A stretch of 64,000 bases of DNA from Rariloculus sp963665575 (lineage in GTDB: Bacteria; Pseudomonadota; Gammaproteobacteria; Steroidobacterales; Rariloculaceae): NCBI GenBank assembly GCA_963665575.2, contig CAXXDW010000006.1:496001-560000 (forward strand), read 5' to 3'. Both the position numbers and the translations under genes were made by a program. This document shows, piece by piece, positions 17,582 to 26,083 of the stretch (the stretch's first letter is position 1; every line of letters begins with the position of its first letter). The notes under the pieces were generated by a model. It was given only the letters and a program-made list of their open reading frames with translations. It had not been told where the DNA came from and searched no databases.

Positions 17582-19612
17582 TTACGACGAAATCAAGCGC
17601 TTTGCGGACTCGACGACGGCAGCCACCGTAAAGCCGTAGTGCTCGAAGAGGTCCGCGGCCGGAGCGGATTGACCGAACTGGCTCATCGCGATCACGTCGC
17701 CCCGGCCTGCAAGGTAGCGCCACCAGCAATCGGCGACGCCCGCCTCGACGGCAAGACGCACACCGAACGACGGCAGGACCTCAAGCCGGTACTGTTCCGG
17801 TTGCGAGTCGAAGACCTCCATGCAGGGCATCGATACGACCCGCACGGGCACGTCGGTGGCCTCGAGCTCGATAGCCGCGGCAAGCGCCAGCCGTACCTCC
17901 GAGCCCGTGGCGATGAGCACGAGTTGAGCGTCATCATCGCAGTCGCGAAGCACGTAGGCCCCTCGCGAGATCAGCTCGATCTGCTCGTCGCTGCGCTCGA
18001 CGTGCGGCAGGCCCTGGCGCGTCAAGACGAGACTCGTCGGCCCCGTGCGCCGCTCGATGGCCGCACGCCAGGCCACGGCCGTCTCTACCGCATCGCAGGG
18101 TCGCCACACGTGCATGTTGGGCATAGCCCGCAAGCTCGCGATGTGCTCGACGGGCTGATGCGTCGGCCCGTCCTCGCCGAGCCCGATCGAATCGTGGGTA
18201 AAGACGCCGATGCTCTGGATACCCATCAACGCGGCCATGCGCAGTGCATTGCGTTCGTAGTCGGTGAAGACGAGAAACGTGCCGTGGTACGGGACGAAAC
18301 CGCCGTGCAGCGACATGCCGTTCATGACGGCCGCCATCCCGAACTCGCGGACGCCGAAATGCACGTAATTGCCCGCATCGTCGCCATCGAGCCGGCGCGA
18401 GCCGGAATGCAAGGTATTGTTCGAGCCGGTGAGATCGGCCGAACCGCCGACGAGTTCGGCCAACAGCGGCGCGAATCCCTCGAGCGCTCTCAGGGAGCCC
18501 TTGCGCGTCGCCATGTCCTTCGCTTCGGCGTCGACCGTTCGCACGATCGCGCTGGCTGCAGCCGGCCAGTCAGCCGGCAATTCCGCACGCATGCGGCGCT
18601 CGAACTGTGCCGCGAGCTCCGGGTGTGCCTTGCGATGGGCCGCCATGCGCCGCTGCCAGTCGGCTTCGAGCGCGCGCCCGCGTTCGCGCGCGTCCCAGGC
18701 GCCCCTGATGTCGTCGGGCACGACGAACGGCGGGTGCTCCCAGCCGAGCTGCTCGCGCGTCGCGGCGACCTCGTCCTCGCCGAGCGCTTCGCCGTGCGTG
18801 GACGCCGTGCCCTGCTTGTTCGGCGCGCCCCAGCCGATGATCGTCCGGCAGCAGATCAGCGTCGGCCGTTCACCGTCCGCGCGCGCCTGATCGATGGCAG
18901 CCGTGACCGCGGCGGGATCGTGGCCGTCGACGGCGTCGATCACATGCCAGCCGTAAGCTCGAAAACGTGCGGCCGTGTCGTCGGTGAACCAGCCCGCGGT
19001 CGGTCCGTCGATCGAAATGCCATTGTCGTCGTAGAAGGCGACGAGCTTGCCGAGACCGAGCGTGCCGGCCAGCGAGCACACCTCGTGGGAAATCCCTTCC
19101 ATGAGGCAGCCGTCGCCGACGAACACATAGGTGTAGTGATCGACGACCTCGTGACCCGGCCGGTTGAACGTCGCGGCCAGGATTTTTTCTGCAAGCGCCA
19201 TCCCGACAGCGTTTGCAAGGCCCTGTCCGAGCGGCCCGGTCGTCGTCTCGATGCCGATGTCAGGTTCGTGCTCGGGATGCCCGGCCGTGCGCGAGCCCAA
19301 CTGGCGAAACGCCTTGACCTCCTCGATATCGATCGCGTAGCCGGTCAGCCAGGCGAGCGAGTACAGCAGCATCGACCCATGGCCGTTCGACAGCACGAAG
19401 CGGTCGCGGTCCCACCACCGGGGTTCGGTCGGGCTGAACCTGAGGTAGTCGTTCCAGAGCACTTCGGCGATGTCCGCCATCCCCATCGGCATGCCGGGAT
19501 GGCCCGAATTGGCGCGTTGCACCGCGTCCATGGCAAGCACACGAATGGCGTCTGCCAGTCGGCGTCTGGACAGTCCCGCGCGCGCCGAGTGTGCCTGTGG
19601 ACTCGATGACAT
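17582..19612 (-). CDS. tkt: Transketolase
   Basis: 676 residues from ATG 19612. The N-terminal block RANSGHPGMPMGMAD (residues 33-47), the thiamine-diphosphate motif GDGCLMEGISHE and the C-terminal pyrimidine domain (FTHDSIGLGEDGPTHQPVEH) are intact. Transketolase moves two-carbon units between pentose-phosphate sugars. It is the promoter-proximal gene of tkt-gap-pgk-gck-pyk. A decayed second copy of its 5' end lies about 2 kb upstream at 21423-21502, beyond the AbiE genes. Confidence 0.97.
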   Translation of the reverse strand: MSSSPQAHSARAGLSRRRLADAIRVLAMDAVQRANSGHPGMPMGMADIAEVLWNDYLRFSPTEPRWWDRDRFVLSNGHGSMLLYSLAWLTGYAIDIEEVKAFRQLGSRTAGHPEHEPDIGIETTTGPLGQGLANAVGMALAEKILAATFNRPGHEVVDHYTYVFVGDGCLMEGISHEVCSLAGTLGLGKLVAFYDDNGISIDGPTAGWFTDDTAARFRAYGWHVIDAVDGHDPAAVTAAIDQARADGERPTLICCRTIIGWGAPNKQGTASTHGEALGEDEVAATREQLGWEHPPFVVPDDIRGAWDARERGRALEADWQRRMAAHRKAHPELAAQFERRMRAELPADWPAAASAIVRTVDAEAKDMATRKGSLRALEGFAPLLAELVGGSADLTGSNNTLHSGSRRLDGDDAGNYVHFGVREFGMAAVMNGMSLHGGFVPYHGTFLVFTDYERNALRMAALMGIQSIGVFTHDSIGLGEDGPTHQPVEHIASLRAMPNMHVWRPCDAVETAVAWRAAIERRTGPTSLVLTRQGLPHVERSDEQIELISRGAYVLRDCDDDAQLVLIATGSEVRLALAAAIELEATDVPVRVVSMPCMEVFDSQPEQYRLEVLPSFGVRLAVEAGVADCWWRYLAGRGDVIAMSQFGQSAPAADLFEHYGFTVAAVVESAKRLISS

Positions 19613-19783
19613 CAGGACGAGTGTTGCTGGGTTGAAACCGGAAGGATCGAAGCGGCGATTTTCGCTTACCGGGGAGGGGCCACGCAAGCCGCTGACTCCA
19701 TGCGAAACGATTGAAGCGGAGATGGTTTTTTCGAAGTCAATACACTATTGTAATGTGACGTCAAACGCTACTTTTCGATAGCA

Positions 19784-20584
19784 ATGTGTCCATCCGCTTC
19801 TCCCCGTGCCCTAAGCGTCATCGACGATCTGGCCGCAGTCGGGCGCTACCACTTTACGTCAGCAGAGATGCGGTCGGCGCTGGGCGTTTCTGCCGTCGCC
19901 GTGAGACAGGCGTTGAGCCGCCTCGCGGCGAAAGGCAAGATCGCAAGCCCCGCACGCGGCTTTTACGTGATCGTACCGCCCGAGTACCGGAGGATCGGAT
20001 GCCTGCCGGCGGATCAGTTTGTTCCGGCGCTCATGGCGCACCGGAAGCTCCGCTACTACGCGGGGCTTCTTTCGGCCGCGCAGTACCACGGCGCCGCGCA
20101 CCACCGTCCGCAGGCGTTCCAGGTCATGCTCGCCGGGAACAGGCCGAGCATCGCGTGCGGTTCCGTCACCGTGTCGTTCGTCGCGCGCCGGAACGTGGGC
20201 CACGTGCCGGTCCGGAGCTTCAACACACCTCGGGGAACCGTGCTGGTTTCGACCGCGGAGGCGACGGCGCTGGATCTTGTCGGGTACATGCATCGAGCCG
20301 GCGGCGTGGACCGGGTGGCGGGACTGCTCTCGGAACTCGCCGGAGAGATCGATCCGCACCGCCTGGTCGAGGCGTCGGGAACGGCGTCGGTCTTGTGGGC
20401 GCAGCGTCTGGGCTTCCTGCTCGAACACATCGGCGCAGGAGACAGGGCGGCGCTCCTCAGGGAGCATGTGCGCACTCGCGCCCGGAGATTCACGAAGCTC
20501 CTTCCGGCAGCGAGTGCGGACGGCGCACCGCGGCACCCGGACTGGCGTGTGTTCGTCAACGCGAATGTCGAAGTGGACGCGTGA
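19784..20584 (+). CDS. AbiEi family type IV antitoxin / transcriptional regulator
   Basis: 266 residues. The N-terminal winged helix (RYHFTSAEMRSALGVSAVAVRQALSRL, about residues 21-47) is followed by an AbiEi C-terminal domain (YYAGLLSAAQYHGAAHHRPQ and TPRGTVLVSTAEATALDLVG). AbiEi proteins repress their own operon by binding inverted repeats and neutralise AbiEii without a direct complex (type IV). Its stop overlaps the toxin start as GTGA (20581-20584), the normal coupling. The gene points away from tkt and fills the region between tkt and the tkt fragment. Confidence 0.9.
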   Translation: MCPSASPRALSVIDDLAAVGRYHFTSAEMRSALGVSAVAVRQALSRLAAKGKIASPARGFYVIVPPEYRRIGCLPADQFVPALMAHRKLRYYAGLLSAAQYHGAAHHRPQAFQVMLAGNRPSIACGSVTVSFVARRNVGHVPVRSFNTPRGTVLVSTAEATALDLVGYMHRAGGVDRVAGLLSELAGEIDPHRLVEASGTASVLWAQRLGFLLEHIGAGDRAALLREHVRTRARRFTKLLPAASADGAPRHPDWRVFVNANVEVDA

Positions 20585-21402
20585 TCCCGCGAGACTACGT
20601 CACGGAATGGCGGGCGCGGGCCCCGTGGGTCCACGACTTCCAGGTCGAGCAGGATCTGGTCATCAGCCGCGCCCTGGTGGAGATATTCTCGAGTCCCGTT
20701 CTCGCTGGGGCGCTGGCGTTTCGCGGCGGCACAGCGCTCTACAAACTCCACGTCACGCCACCGGCGCGGTACTCGGAGGATATCGATCTGGTTCAGATCG
20801 CGGCCGGGCCCGCTGGTCCGGTGATGGACGCCCTGCGCAGCGTACTCGATCCCTGGCTCGGCGACGCGCAGTGGAAGCAGTCGAAGGGCCGGGTGACCTT
20901 CGGCTACCGGTTCCTGTCCGAGGATATTCCGGCGATGCGTCTGCGCCTAAAGGTCGAGATCAACACCCGTGAGCATTTTGCGGTGTTCGGTTTCGCGAGA
21001 TGTCCGTTCCCGGTCGAATCGAGGTGGTTTTCGGGTACGGCCGATATCGCCACGTTCGAACTCGACGAACTGCTGGCGACGAAGCTGAGGGCACTCTATC
21101 AACGACGGAAGGGCCGGGACCTGTTCGATCTGGCAGTGGGGCTCGATGACGGGCGGGTCAGTCCCCAGCGGATCGTGACCGCGTTCCAAGCGTACATGGA
21201 CCATGACGGTCATGCCGTGACACGCGCAATGTTCGAACGGAATCTGGCCGGAAAGCTCGGGGATCCGCAATTCAGCGCCGACATGAGCGCACTACTGGTG
21301 CGCGATCGCTCCTGGGAACCGGCGGACGCCGCGCGAACGGTGTTCGATCGCCTGATCGCGCTCCTTCCGGGCGAGCCGTGGAAGGGAGGACCCGGGGCAT
21401 GA
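20581..21402 (+). CDS. AbiEii/AbiGii family nucleotidyltransferase toxin
   Basis: 273 residues from GTG 20581. The nucleotidyltransferase signature FRGGTALYKLHV followed by YSEDIDLV (about residues 41-63) contains the G-G-T and D-x-D metal-binding motifs. ELDELLATKLRALYQRRKGRDLFDL is the family's second conserved block. AbiEii toxins are proposed to transfer nucleotides (GTP preference in the streptococcal case) and cause bacteriostasis, including abortive infection by phage. Both halves of the pair look intact. Confidence 0.9.
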   Translation: MIPRDYVTEWRARAPWVHDFQVEQDLVISRALVEIFSSPVLAGALAFRGGTALYKLHVTPPARYSEDIDLVQIAAGPAGPVMDALRSVLDPWLGDAQWKQSKGRVTFGYRFLSEDIPAMRLRLKVEINTREHFAVFGFARCPFPVESRWFSGTADIATFELDELLATKLRALYQRRKGRDLFDLAVGLDDGRVSPQRIVTAFQAYMDHDGHAVTRAMFERNLAGKLGDPQFSADMSALLVRDRSWEPADAARTVFDRLIALLPGEPWKGGPGA

Positions 21403-21422
21403 ACGGCGGCGTCCAGGGCACA

Positions 21423-21502
21423 GTCCGCCATCCCCATCGGCATTCCGAGATGGCCGGAATTCGCGCGGAAGCGATCCCGCTTTTGCGGGCGATCTGCCAG
21501 GG
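21423..21502 (-). pseudogene. Decayed duplicate of the transketolase 5' region
   Basis: Bases 21423-21467 match tkt bases 19472-19516 at 41 of 45 positions, including a 21-base exact run; read on the minus strand they encode RANSGHLGMPMGMAD against RANSGHPGMPMGMAD in tkt. A weaker match around TCTGCCAG (21494-21501) lines up with the LAD codons of tkt, so the similarity probably reaches further upstream in a degraded form. There is no start codon context and no continuation into the rest of tkt. It is either the remnant of a second tkt copy or the displaced end left by an insertion. Confidence 0.7.
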
Positions 21503-21648
21503 TATGCCTGACCGACCTGGAGGGCGCACCGGGAAAATTGGACAGAGCGTCCTGTCGGGATGGCGCCCAACTAGCAAACGGAACTGCAAGAAAGACTGTG
21601 ATAAACGAATCGACTATCGACTCGGGCCGGACGGCGGGACACTCCTCG

Positions 21649-22542
21649 ATGGATGCTGTGGCAAGTATTTCCAACGCCCCAATTACCGACCGGCAGAAAG
21701 TGATCAAGCTGTCCGAAGCCCTGTTGCGACTGCTGCACGAGCCTGCCCTTGAGCAGTGGCCATACGCCGGCGCCGGCTTCGAGCAAGCCAGGGATGCGCT
21801 GTTGCGGACCGGCGCGTACGACTTGACCCGGCCGAGTCCTGACCAACCCCGACTGTCGCTGCGCGAGATTGGCGACCGCGAAAGCCGCACGGTGGAACTG
21901 AGTGCGTGGAATCGGCTGCCGTACGGTTGGGTGGGATGCCGCTTCGAGGACGAAAGCCTGTGCTATTTCTCCGCCGATCGGTGGAGACCCGTGCATGGCT
22001 TGGACGCGTCGAGCGCCATGGCCAGTCTGTCCGCGATGTCGTCTCTTTCGTACCAGTTCGACCTGATCGCGAAGCAACGCACGTGCTCGAATGGCGGCTG
22101 CCTCCGCAATGCCTCGCATGTGCTGCTCGCGTCGGATGGCGCTACCATGCCCGGCGGCGCGGTCTGCGAAGTCTGCGCGCAAACCTTCCTGAGCGCGCAA
22201 GAAGATCAATCCGGCAAGGAGTGGCACGCAGTCGCACCATTATCGGGTTGTGACGCGCGGGACCGGCTAATCTCGCTTCTGATCGAGCGACTGGACATTG
22301 ACATTGAGGATCCCGATGCGCACCAGTCCGCCATGCGCAAGGTCGTCGATTGCCTGTCCGACTATCTCGGCGAACCCAACACCACGCCCATTACGCTCAC
22401 GCACAATGACCATACCGAGGAGTTGGCGCGCTGGTACCGGCTCGGGCGCGGCTGGCTCGGCTGCCGGACGGCGTCGGGAGCGTATGAATTCTTCCCCGAG
22501 GGGCATTGGAGCCCGATGGAGATTTCAACGGGACAGATTTGA
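21649..22542 (+). CDS. Unrecognised protein with internal repeat and a Cys-rich centre
   Basis: 297 residues if translation starts at ATG 21649; in-frame GTG 21598 and TTG 21538 are alternatives. I do not recognise the family. Two related modules are visible: residues about 79-115 (ELSAWNRLPYGWVGCR...YFSADRWRPV) and about 254-290 (ELARWYRLGRGWLGCR...FFPEGHWSPM). Between them lies CSNGGC and CEVC (cysteines about 146, 151, 173, 176), which could bind zinc. No signal peptide or membrane segment is seen. It follows the tkt fragment in the accessory region. Function unknown. Confidence 0.6.
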   Translation: MDAVASISNAPITDRQKVIKLSEALLRLLHEPALEQWPYAGAGFEQARDALLRTGAYDLTRPSPDQPRLSLREIGDRESRTVELSAWNRLPYGWVGCRFEDESLCYFSADRWRPVHGLDASSAMASLSAMSSLSYQFDLIAKQRTCSNGGCLRNASHVLLASDGATMPGGAVCEVCAQTFLSAQEDQSGKEWHAVAPLSGCDARDRLISLLIERLDIDIEDPDAHQSAMRKVVDCLSDYLGEPNTTPITLTHNDHTEELARWYRLGRGWLGCRTASGAYEFFPEGHWSPMEISTGQI

Positions 22543-22600
22543 CCAAAATGAGCTGGCTCCAACGCCGAGCGCTTGTTCATTCGATATCCATGGCGCCGGT

Positions 22601-22954
22601 TCAAGGACAGTGCCCGACGACGGTCGATTCGGCCTCGGTATTCTTGAGTACCAATCTGCTGCCGGCGTCGACCTCGATGCCGGCATTCTGGTCCCGGTAC
22701 CAGGTGCGCCGCCCGGCGCGCGGCTTTGTGGTCTTGAGACTGAGCGCGGCGGACATCTGGCGCGGTCTGAATATCCCGGAAGCCCTGCCGGCCAGGTGAA
22801 CCTGTTCGCCCCGGAAGTGAAACCCGCGATTGATCGCCGCCCATGGAATTCGCCCGCCGTAGGTCAACACCAGACGCTCTACCGCAGCGAACGATTCCGA
22901 CCTGATTGCCCCATCGGGATCGTGGTTTCCTGAGGCTGTGTCATACAACGGCAC
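22601..22954 (-). pseudogene. N-terminal fragment of an HNH-endonuclease-family protein
   Basis: A 117-residue frame from GTG 22954. Residues about 25-90 (LTYGGRIPWAAINRGFHFRG, then GIFRPRQMSAALSLKTTKP) resemble the N-terminal domain of a family of HNH endonucleases in which GIFKP..M..LSI.T is characteristic. The remaining 28 residues do not match the expected continuation and no HNH motif follows, so this appears truncated. A perfect -10-like TATAAT on this strand lies at 22962-22967, only a few bases before the start. It could be a short standalone protein, but a decayed gene is likelier. Confidence 0.5.
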
Positions 22955-23185
22955 GCGTGGAATTATACGGGGTCGTCACGAGGGGGATGGTGACGAGCGG
23001 CGATCGAAATCGAGCGTTCCGGCGATGCGAAACTGAGAGGGGAAGCCACGGGCGCCTGGAAGAGGGCCGCCCGTGTACGACCAGCGGCTTTTTGCGACGG
23101 GGAAACTACGGCACCAGGAAAAGCCTGACTGCATGTCATCAAGTCGAAGGCTGGCACGCGAGCCTCGCGTATCATCGCGACGAAC
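22955..23185. other. Intergenic region, no gene seen
   Basis: The stretch between the HNH fragment and cpdA is divergent. Apart from the TATAAT on the minus strand (22962-22967) I see no convincing coding sequence, repeat or terminator. Confidence 0.5.
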
Positions 23186-23989
23186 ATGCGAACCGCCGCA
23201 GGTCCGATGGCGAAGAGTCGAAAATCCCGACCGCTGACGGTGCTGCAGATCACCGACACGCACCTCCGTACCCACCCCGAAGCGCGGCTTCGCGGGATTG
23301 ATACCGCACGCACGTTGGCCACCGTGCTGGAACACGCACAGGGAGATCAGCGCTGGCCGCCCGACGCGATTCTCGCGACGGGTGACATCGTTCACGACGA
23401 AGGTCGTGCAGCTTACGAGCGATTCAGATCGATGCTTGGGGCTTACCGTCTGCCGGTGCTGTGCGTTCCCGGCAATCACGACGATTCCGCGCTCATGCGG
23501 GAAGCGCTCGCCGCCGCGCCGTTTACGGTCGGCGGCAGTATCCGCCTCGGGGACTGGGCGTTCGTGCTTCTGGACACGACCATAGTGGGGGAGGATGGGG
23601 GCAGACTCGGCGAACGCCGGCTCCTTGCGCTTGACGCCGCGTTACGTAACGAGGCCGGCCGGCACGTCACGATCTGCATGCACCACCAACCGATTCCGAT
23701 GGGCAGCGCATGGCTCGATGACAGCCGTGTCGAGGACGGCGACGCGTTCTTCGAGGTCGTCGACGCGCACGCCAATGTGCGCTTGGTGGTGTGGGGTCAC
23801 GTGCACCAGGCGTCCGCCCGCCGGCGCGGCCGAATCCGGCTGCTGAGCGCTCCGTCGACGTGCATGCAATTCCGGCCGAAAAGCGCGACCTTTGCGGTCG
23901 ACGAACTGCCTCCCGGCATGCGCTGGCTCAGGCTTGACCCGGACGGTGCGATCGACACCGCCGTCGACTGGGTCGGCCAACGATCCTGA
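23186..23989 (+). CDS. cpdA: 3',5'-cyclic-AMP phosphodiesterase-like metallophosphatase (CpdA)
   Basis: 267 residues (ATG 23207 is an alternative start). All class III cyclic-nucleotide phosphodiesterase metal motifs are present: LQITDTHL (about residues 20-27), ATGDIVHDEG, PGNHDD, MHHQPI and WGHVHQ. CpdA hydrolyses cAMP in the cytoplasm and so lowers CRP activity. Order and length agree with CpdA of gammaproteobacteria, but related calcineurin-like enzymes act on other phosphodiesters, so substrate remains an inference. Confidence 0.88.
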   Translation: MRTAAGPMAKSRKSRPLTVLQITDTHLRTHPEARLRGIDTARTLATVLEHAQGDQRWPPDAILATGDIVHDEGRAAYERFRSMLGAYRLPVLCVPGNHDDSALMREALAAAPFTVGGSIRLGDWAFVLLDTTIVGEDGGRLGERRLLALDAALRNEAGRHVTICMHHQPIPMGSAWLDDSRVEDGDAFFEVVDAHANVRLVVWGHVHQASARRRGRIRLLSAPSTCMQFRPKSATFAVDELPPGMRWLRLDPDGAIDTAVDWVGQRS

Positions 23990-24084
23990 CGCCGGCCCGC
24001 CCGGATGCCGACAGCCAACCGGGGCACACGACGATTCAGACACCTGCGCCCAACATGGAGGGAGAACGACTCGGACGCTGCAGC

Positions 24085-24249
24085 TCAGACTTCGATCATC
24101 TCGAAGTCTTCCTTCCCCGACCCGCAGTCCGGGCAACGCCACGACAACGGAATGTCCTCCCACTTCGTATCCGGGGCGATGCCCTCGTCCGGAATACCCG
24201 CGGCTTCGCTGTAGATGTAACCGCAAATCAAGCACATGTAAGTCTTCAT
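24085..24249 (-). CDS. rubA: Rubredoxin
   Basis: 54 residues from ATG 24249, the normal rubredoxin length. The two iron-binding knuckles CLIC (in MCLICGYIY) and CPDC (in WRCPDCGSGK) supply the four cysteine ligands, and the conserved DTKWEDIPLSW lies between. Rubredoxin carries single electrons in the cytoplasm, for example to alkane hydroxylases or in peroxide detoxification. No partner reductase is adjacent, so its redox partner is not shown. Confidence 0.96.
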   Translation of the reverse strand: MKTYMCLICGYIYSEAAGIPDEGIAPDTKWEDIPLSWRCPDCGSGKEDFEMIEV

Positions 24250-24356
24250 CGTCTGTCGATCGCCTCCCGGGCCCGGCGACAGGCTACCGACACATCGGCC
24301 GCGAGACAACAGGCTCGGGGGACACCGGGAACCCTCGGCCTGGTGAGATTTACGGA

Positions 24357-24680
24357 CTAGTTGCGCCTTTCCTGAGTCACGTAGCGGTCGCCGTCGAACC
24401 GGTCGAAGTAATCCTCGATGAGCGGATGCCTGATCGGCGAGGAATCGTTTTCGCTGGCCTTGAGATTGCGCTCGGCAACATAGGTGGTGTGCTCGGCGCC
24501 GTCGACGAGCAGGTGATACCAGGGCCGGTCCTTCGGTGGACGGCTCAGTGCGACCTGCTCATACCACTCCTCGCTCAACATGAACTTCGGGTCGACGTCG
24601 TAGATGACGCCGCGGTAGCCGAAGAGCCGATGCCGGACGATCTGACCGATGTAGAAGCGGCTGCTGAGTTCGCTGGTCAT
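24357..24680 (-). CDS. hspQ: Heat shock protein HspQ
   Basis: 107 residues from ATG 24680, 14 bases downstream of mpl. The YccV/hemimethylated-DNA-binding fold is clear: FYIGQIVRHRLFGYRGVIYD, the central WYHLLVDG and YVAERNL. HspQ modulates Lon protease specificity and DnaA stability in E. coli. The open-frame extension upstream of this ATG would overlap mpl and is rejected. It shares the leftward strand with mpl and the small membrane protein. Confidence 0.93.
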   Translation of the reverse strand: MTSELSSRFYIGQIVRHRLFGYRGVIYDVDPKFMLSEEWYEQVALSRPPKDRPWYHLLVDGAEHTTYVAERNLKASENDSSPIRHPLIEDYFDRFDGDRYVTQERRN

Positions 24681-24694
24681 GATTCCTCGCGCGG

Positions 24695-26083
24695 TCAATC
24701 CGCCGCGACATGCACGTTGCCGCTCTTGAGCGCCTGTTGCAGCAGGCGCGGCAGTCCCTGAAAGCTGCCGTTGGACATCAGGACGACCTGATCGCCCCGG
24801 ACAAGGTTTCCGGTCAGGCGCTCGAGCAGTGCCCCGACGTCCTGTTCCACGGACAGCTTGTCGCCGAGCGTCGCGAACGCCGACTCGGGATCCCATTCCA
24901 GTTGCTCCGACGCAAGCATGAACACGCGGTCGGCATCGTCGAAGGCGTTTCTGAGCGCGGCCTCATGAACGCCCATGCGCATTGAGTTCGAGCGGGGCTC
25001 AAAGACGGCTACGATCCGGCGATTTGCATTTTGAGACCGGAGCGCGGACAGCGTGGTGGCGATCGCCGTCGGGTGATGGGCGAAGTCCTCGTACACGGAA
25101 ACCGCCTGATAGACGCCGCGCTTCTCGAGTCTGCGTTTGACGCCCTGAAACTGCGACAGCGCCTCGAGCGCCAGATCCACGCTGACTCCCGCATGCACGG
25201 CTGCACTGATCGCGGCGAGCGCATTCTCGAGGTTGTGCGGCCCGATCAGCGCCCAGCCCGTCTGCCCGACCTTCTCGCCGCGGCGATACACGCTGAACCG
25301 CGACTTGGCGCCGACAAGATCGTAATTCGCCGACCAGGTGGCCTCGGGGTCGCGGGCGCTGAAGGTCTCCACGGGCGTCCAGGCGCCTACCGAGAGCAGC
25401 TCGGCGATGTTGGGATCCTGGCCATTGACGGTGATCAGCCCACGGCCCGGTATCGTTCGCAGCAATAGCTGGAACTGCCTTAGAATCGCATCGAGGTTCG
25501 GATAGATGTCCGCGTGATCGAATTCGATATTTGTGATCGCCAGCGTACGGGGCCGGTAGTGCACGAACTTGGCGCGCTTGTCGAAAAACGCCGTGTCGTA
25601 CTCGTCCGCTTCGACGACGAAATACTTCGATCTGCCGAGGTGCGCGGACATCGAGAAATTCCTCGGCACGCCGCCGACCAGGAAGCCCGGGTCGAGTCCG
25701 GCATAATCGAGAATCCAGGCCAGCATGCTCGTCGTCGTGGTCTTGCCGTGGGTTCCGGCCACCGCGAAGACCCACTTGTCCTTGAGGACGTTCGCGGCGA
25801 GCCATTCCGGCCCCGAGTAGTAGGGCAGGCCCGACTCGAGCAATGCCTCGACCGCGGGATTGCCCCGGCTCATCACGTTGCCGACGAGGACACAGTCGAG
25901 GTCGCTCGTGAGTTGCGCCTCGTCGTATCCCTCGTGCAGGCGGATCCCGAGCTTTCTGAGCTGGGTGCTCATCGGCGGATAGACGTTCTCGTCGGAGCCC
26001 GAGACCTGGTGCCCCGCCGCCTTCGCGAGCGCCGCCACACCGCCCATGAAGGTGCCGCAGATACCGAGAATGTGGATGCGCAT
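24695..26083 (-). CDS. mpl: UDP-N-acetylmuramate:L-alanyl-gamma-D-glutamyl-meso-diaminopimelate ligase Mpl
   Basis: 462 residues from ATG 26083. MRIHILGICGTFMGGVA is the Mur ligase Rossmann start in its Mpl form, AGTHGKTTTTSML (about residues 108-120) is the ATP P-loop, and YEDFAHHPTAIATTL is the family's C-terminal motif. Mpl reattaches the recycled tripeptide L-Ala-gamma-D-Glu-mDAP to UDP-MurNAc, joining recycling to MurF-dependent synthesis. MPL-type residues (GTFMGG rather than GIGMSG of MurC) separate it from MurC. Its ATG shares one base with the stop of the membrane protein gene upstream. Confidence 0.96.
   Translation of the reverse strand: MRIHILGICGTFMGGVAALAKAAGHQVSGSDENVYPPMSTQLRKLGIRLHEGYDEAQLTSDLDCVLVGNVMSRGNPAVEALLESGLPYYSGPEWLAANVLKDKWVFAVAGTHGKTTTTSMLAWILDYAGLDPGFLVGGVPRNFSMSAHLGRSKYFVVEADEYDTAFFDKRAKFVHYRPRTLAITNIEFDHADIYPNLDAILRQFQLLLRTIPGRGLITVNGQDPNIAELLSVGAWTPVETFSARDPEATWSANYDLVGAKSRFSVYRRGEKVGQTGWALIGPHNLENALAAISAAVHAGVSVDLALEALSQFQGVKRRLEKRGVYQAVSVYEDFAHHPTAIATTLSALRSQNANRRIVAVFEPRSNSMRMGVHEAALRNAFDDADRVFMLASEQLEWDPESAFATLGDKLSVEQDVGALLERLTGNLVRGDQVVLMSNGSFQGLPRLLQQALKSGNVHVAAD

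Noticed and set aside
21475..21488. CCCGC-TTTT-GCGGG hairpin as a terminator after AbiEii
   Set aside because: The stem is only five base pairs and no T run follows on either strand.
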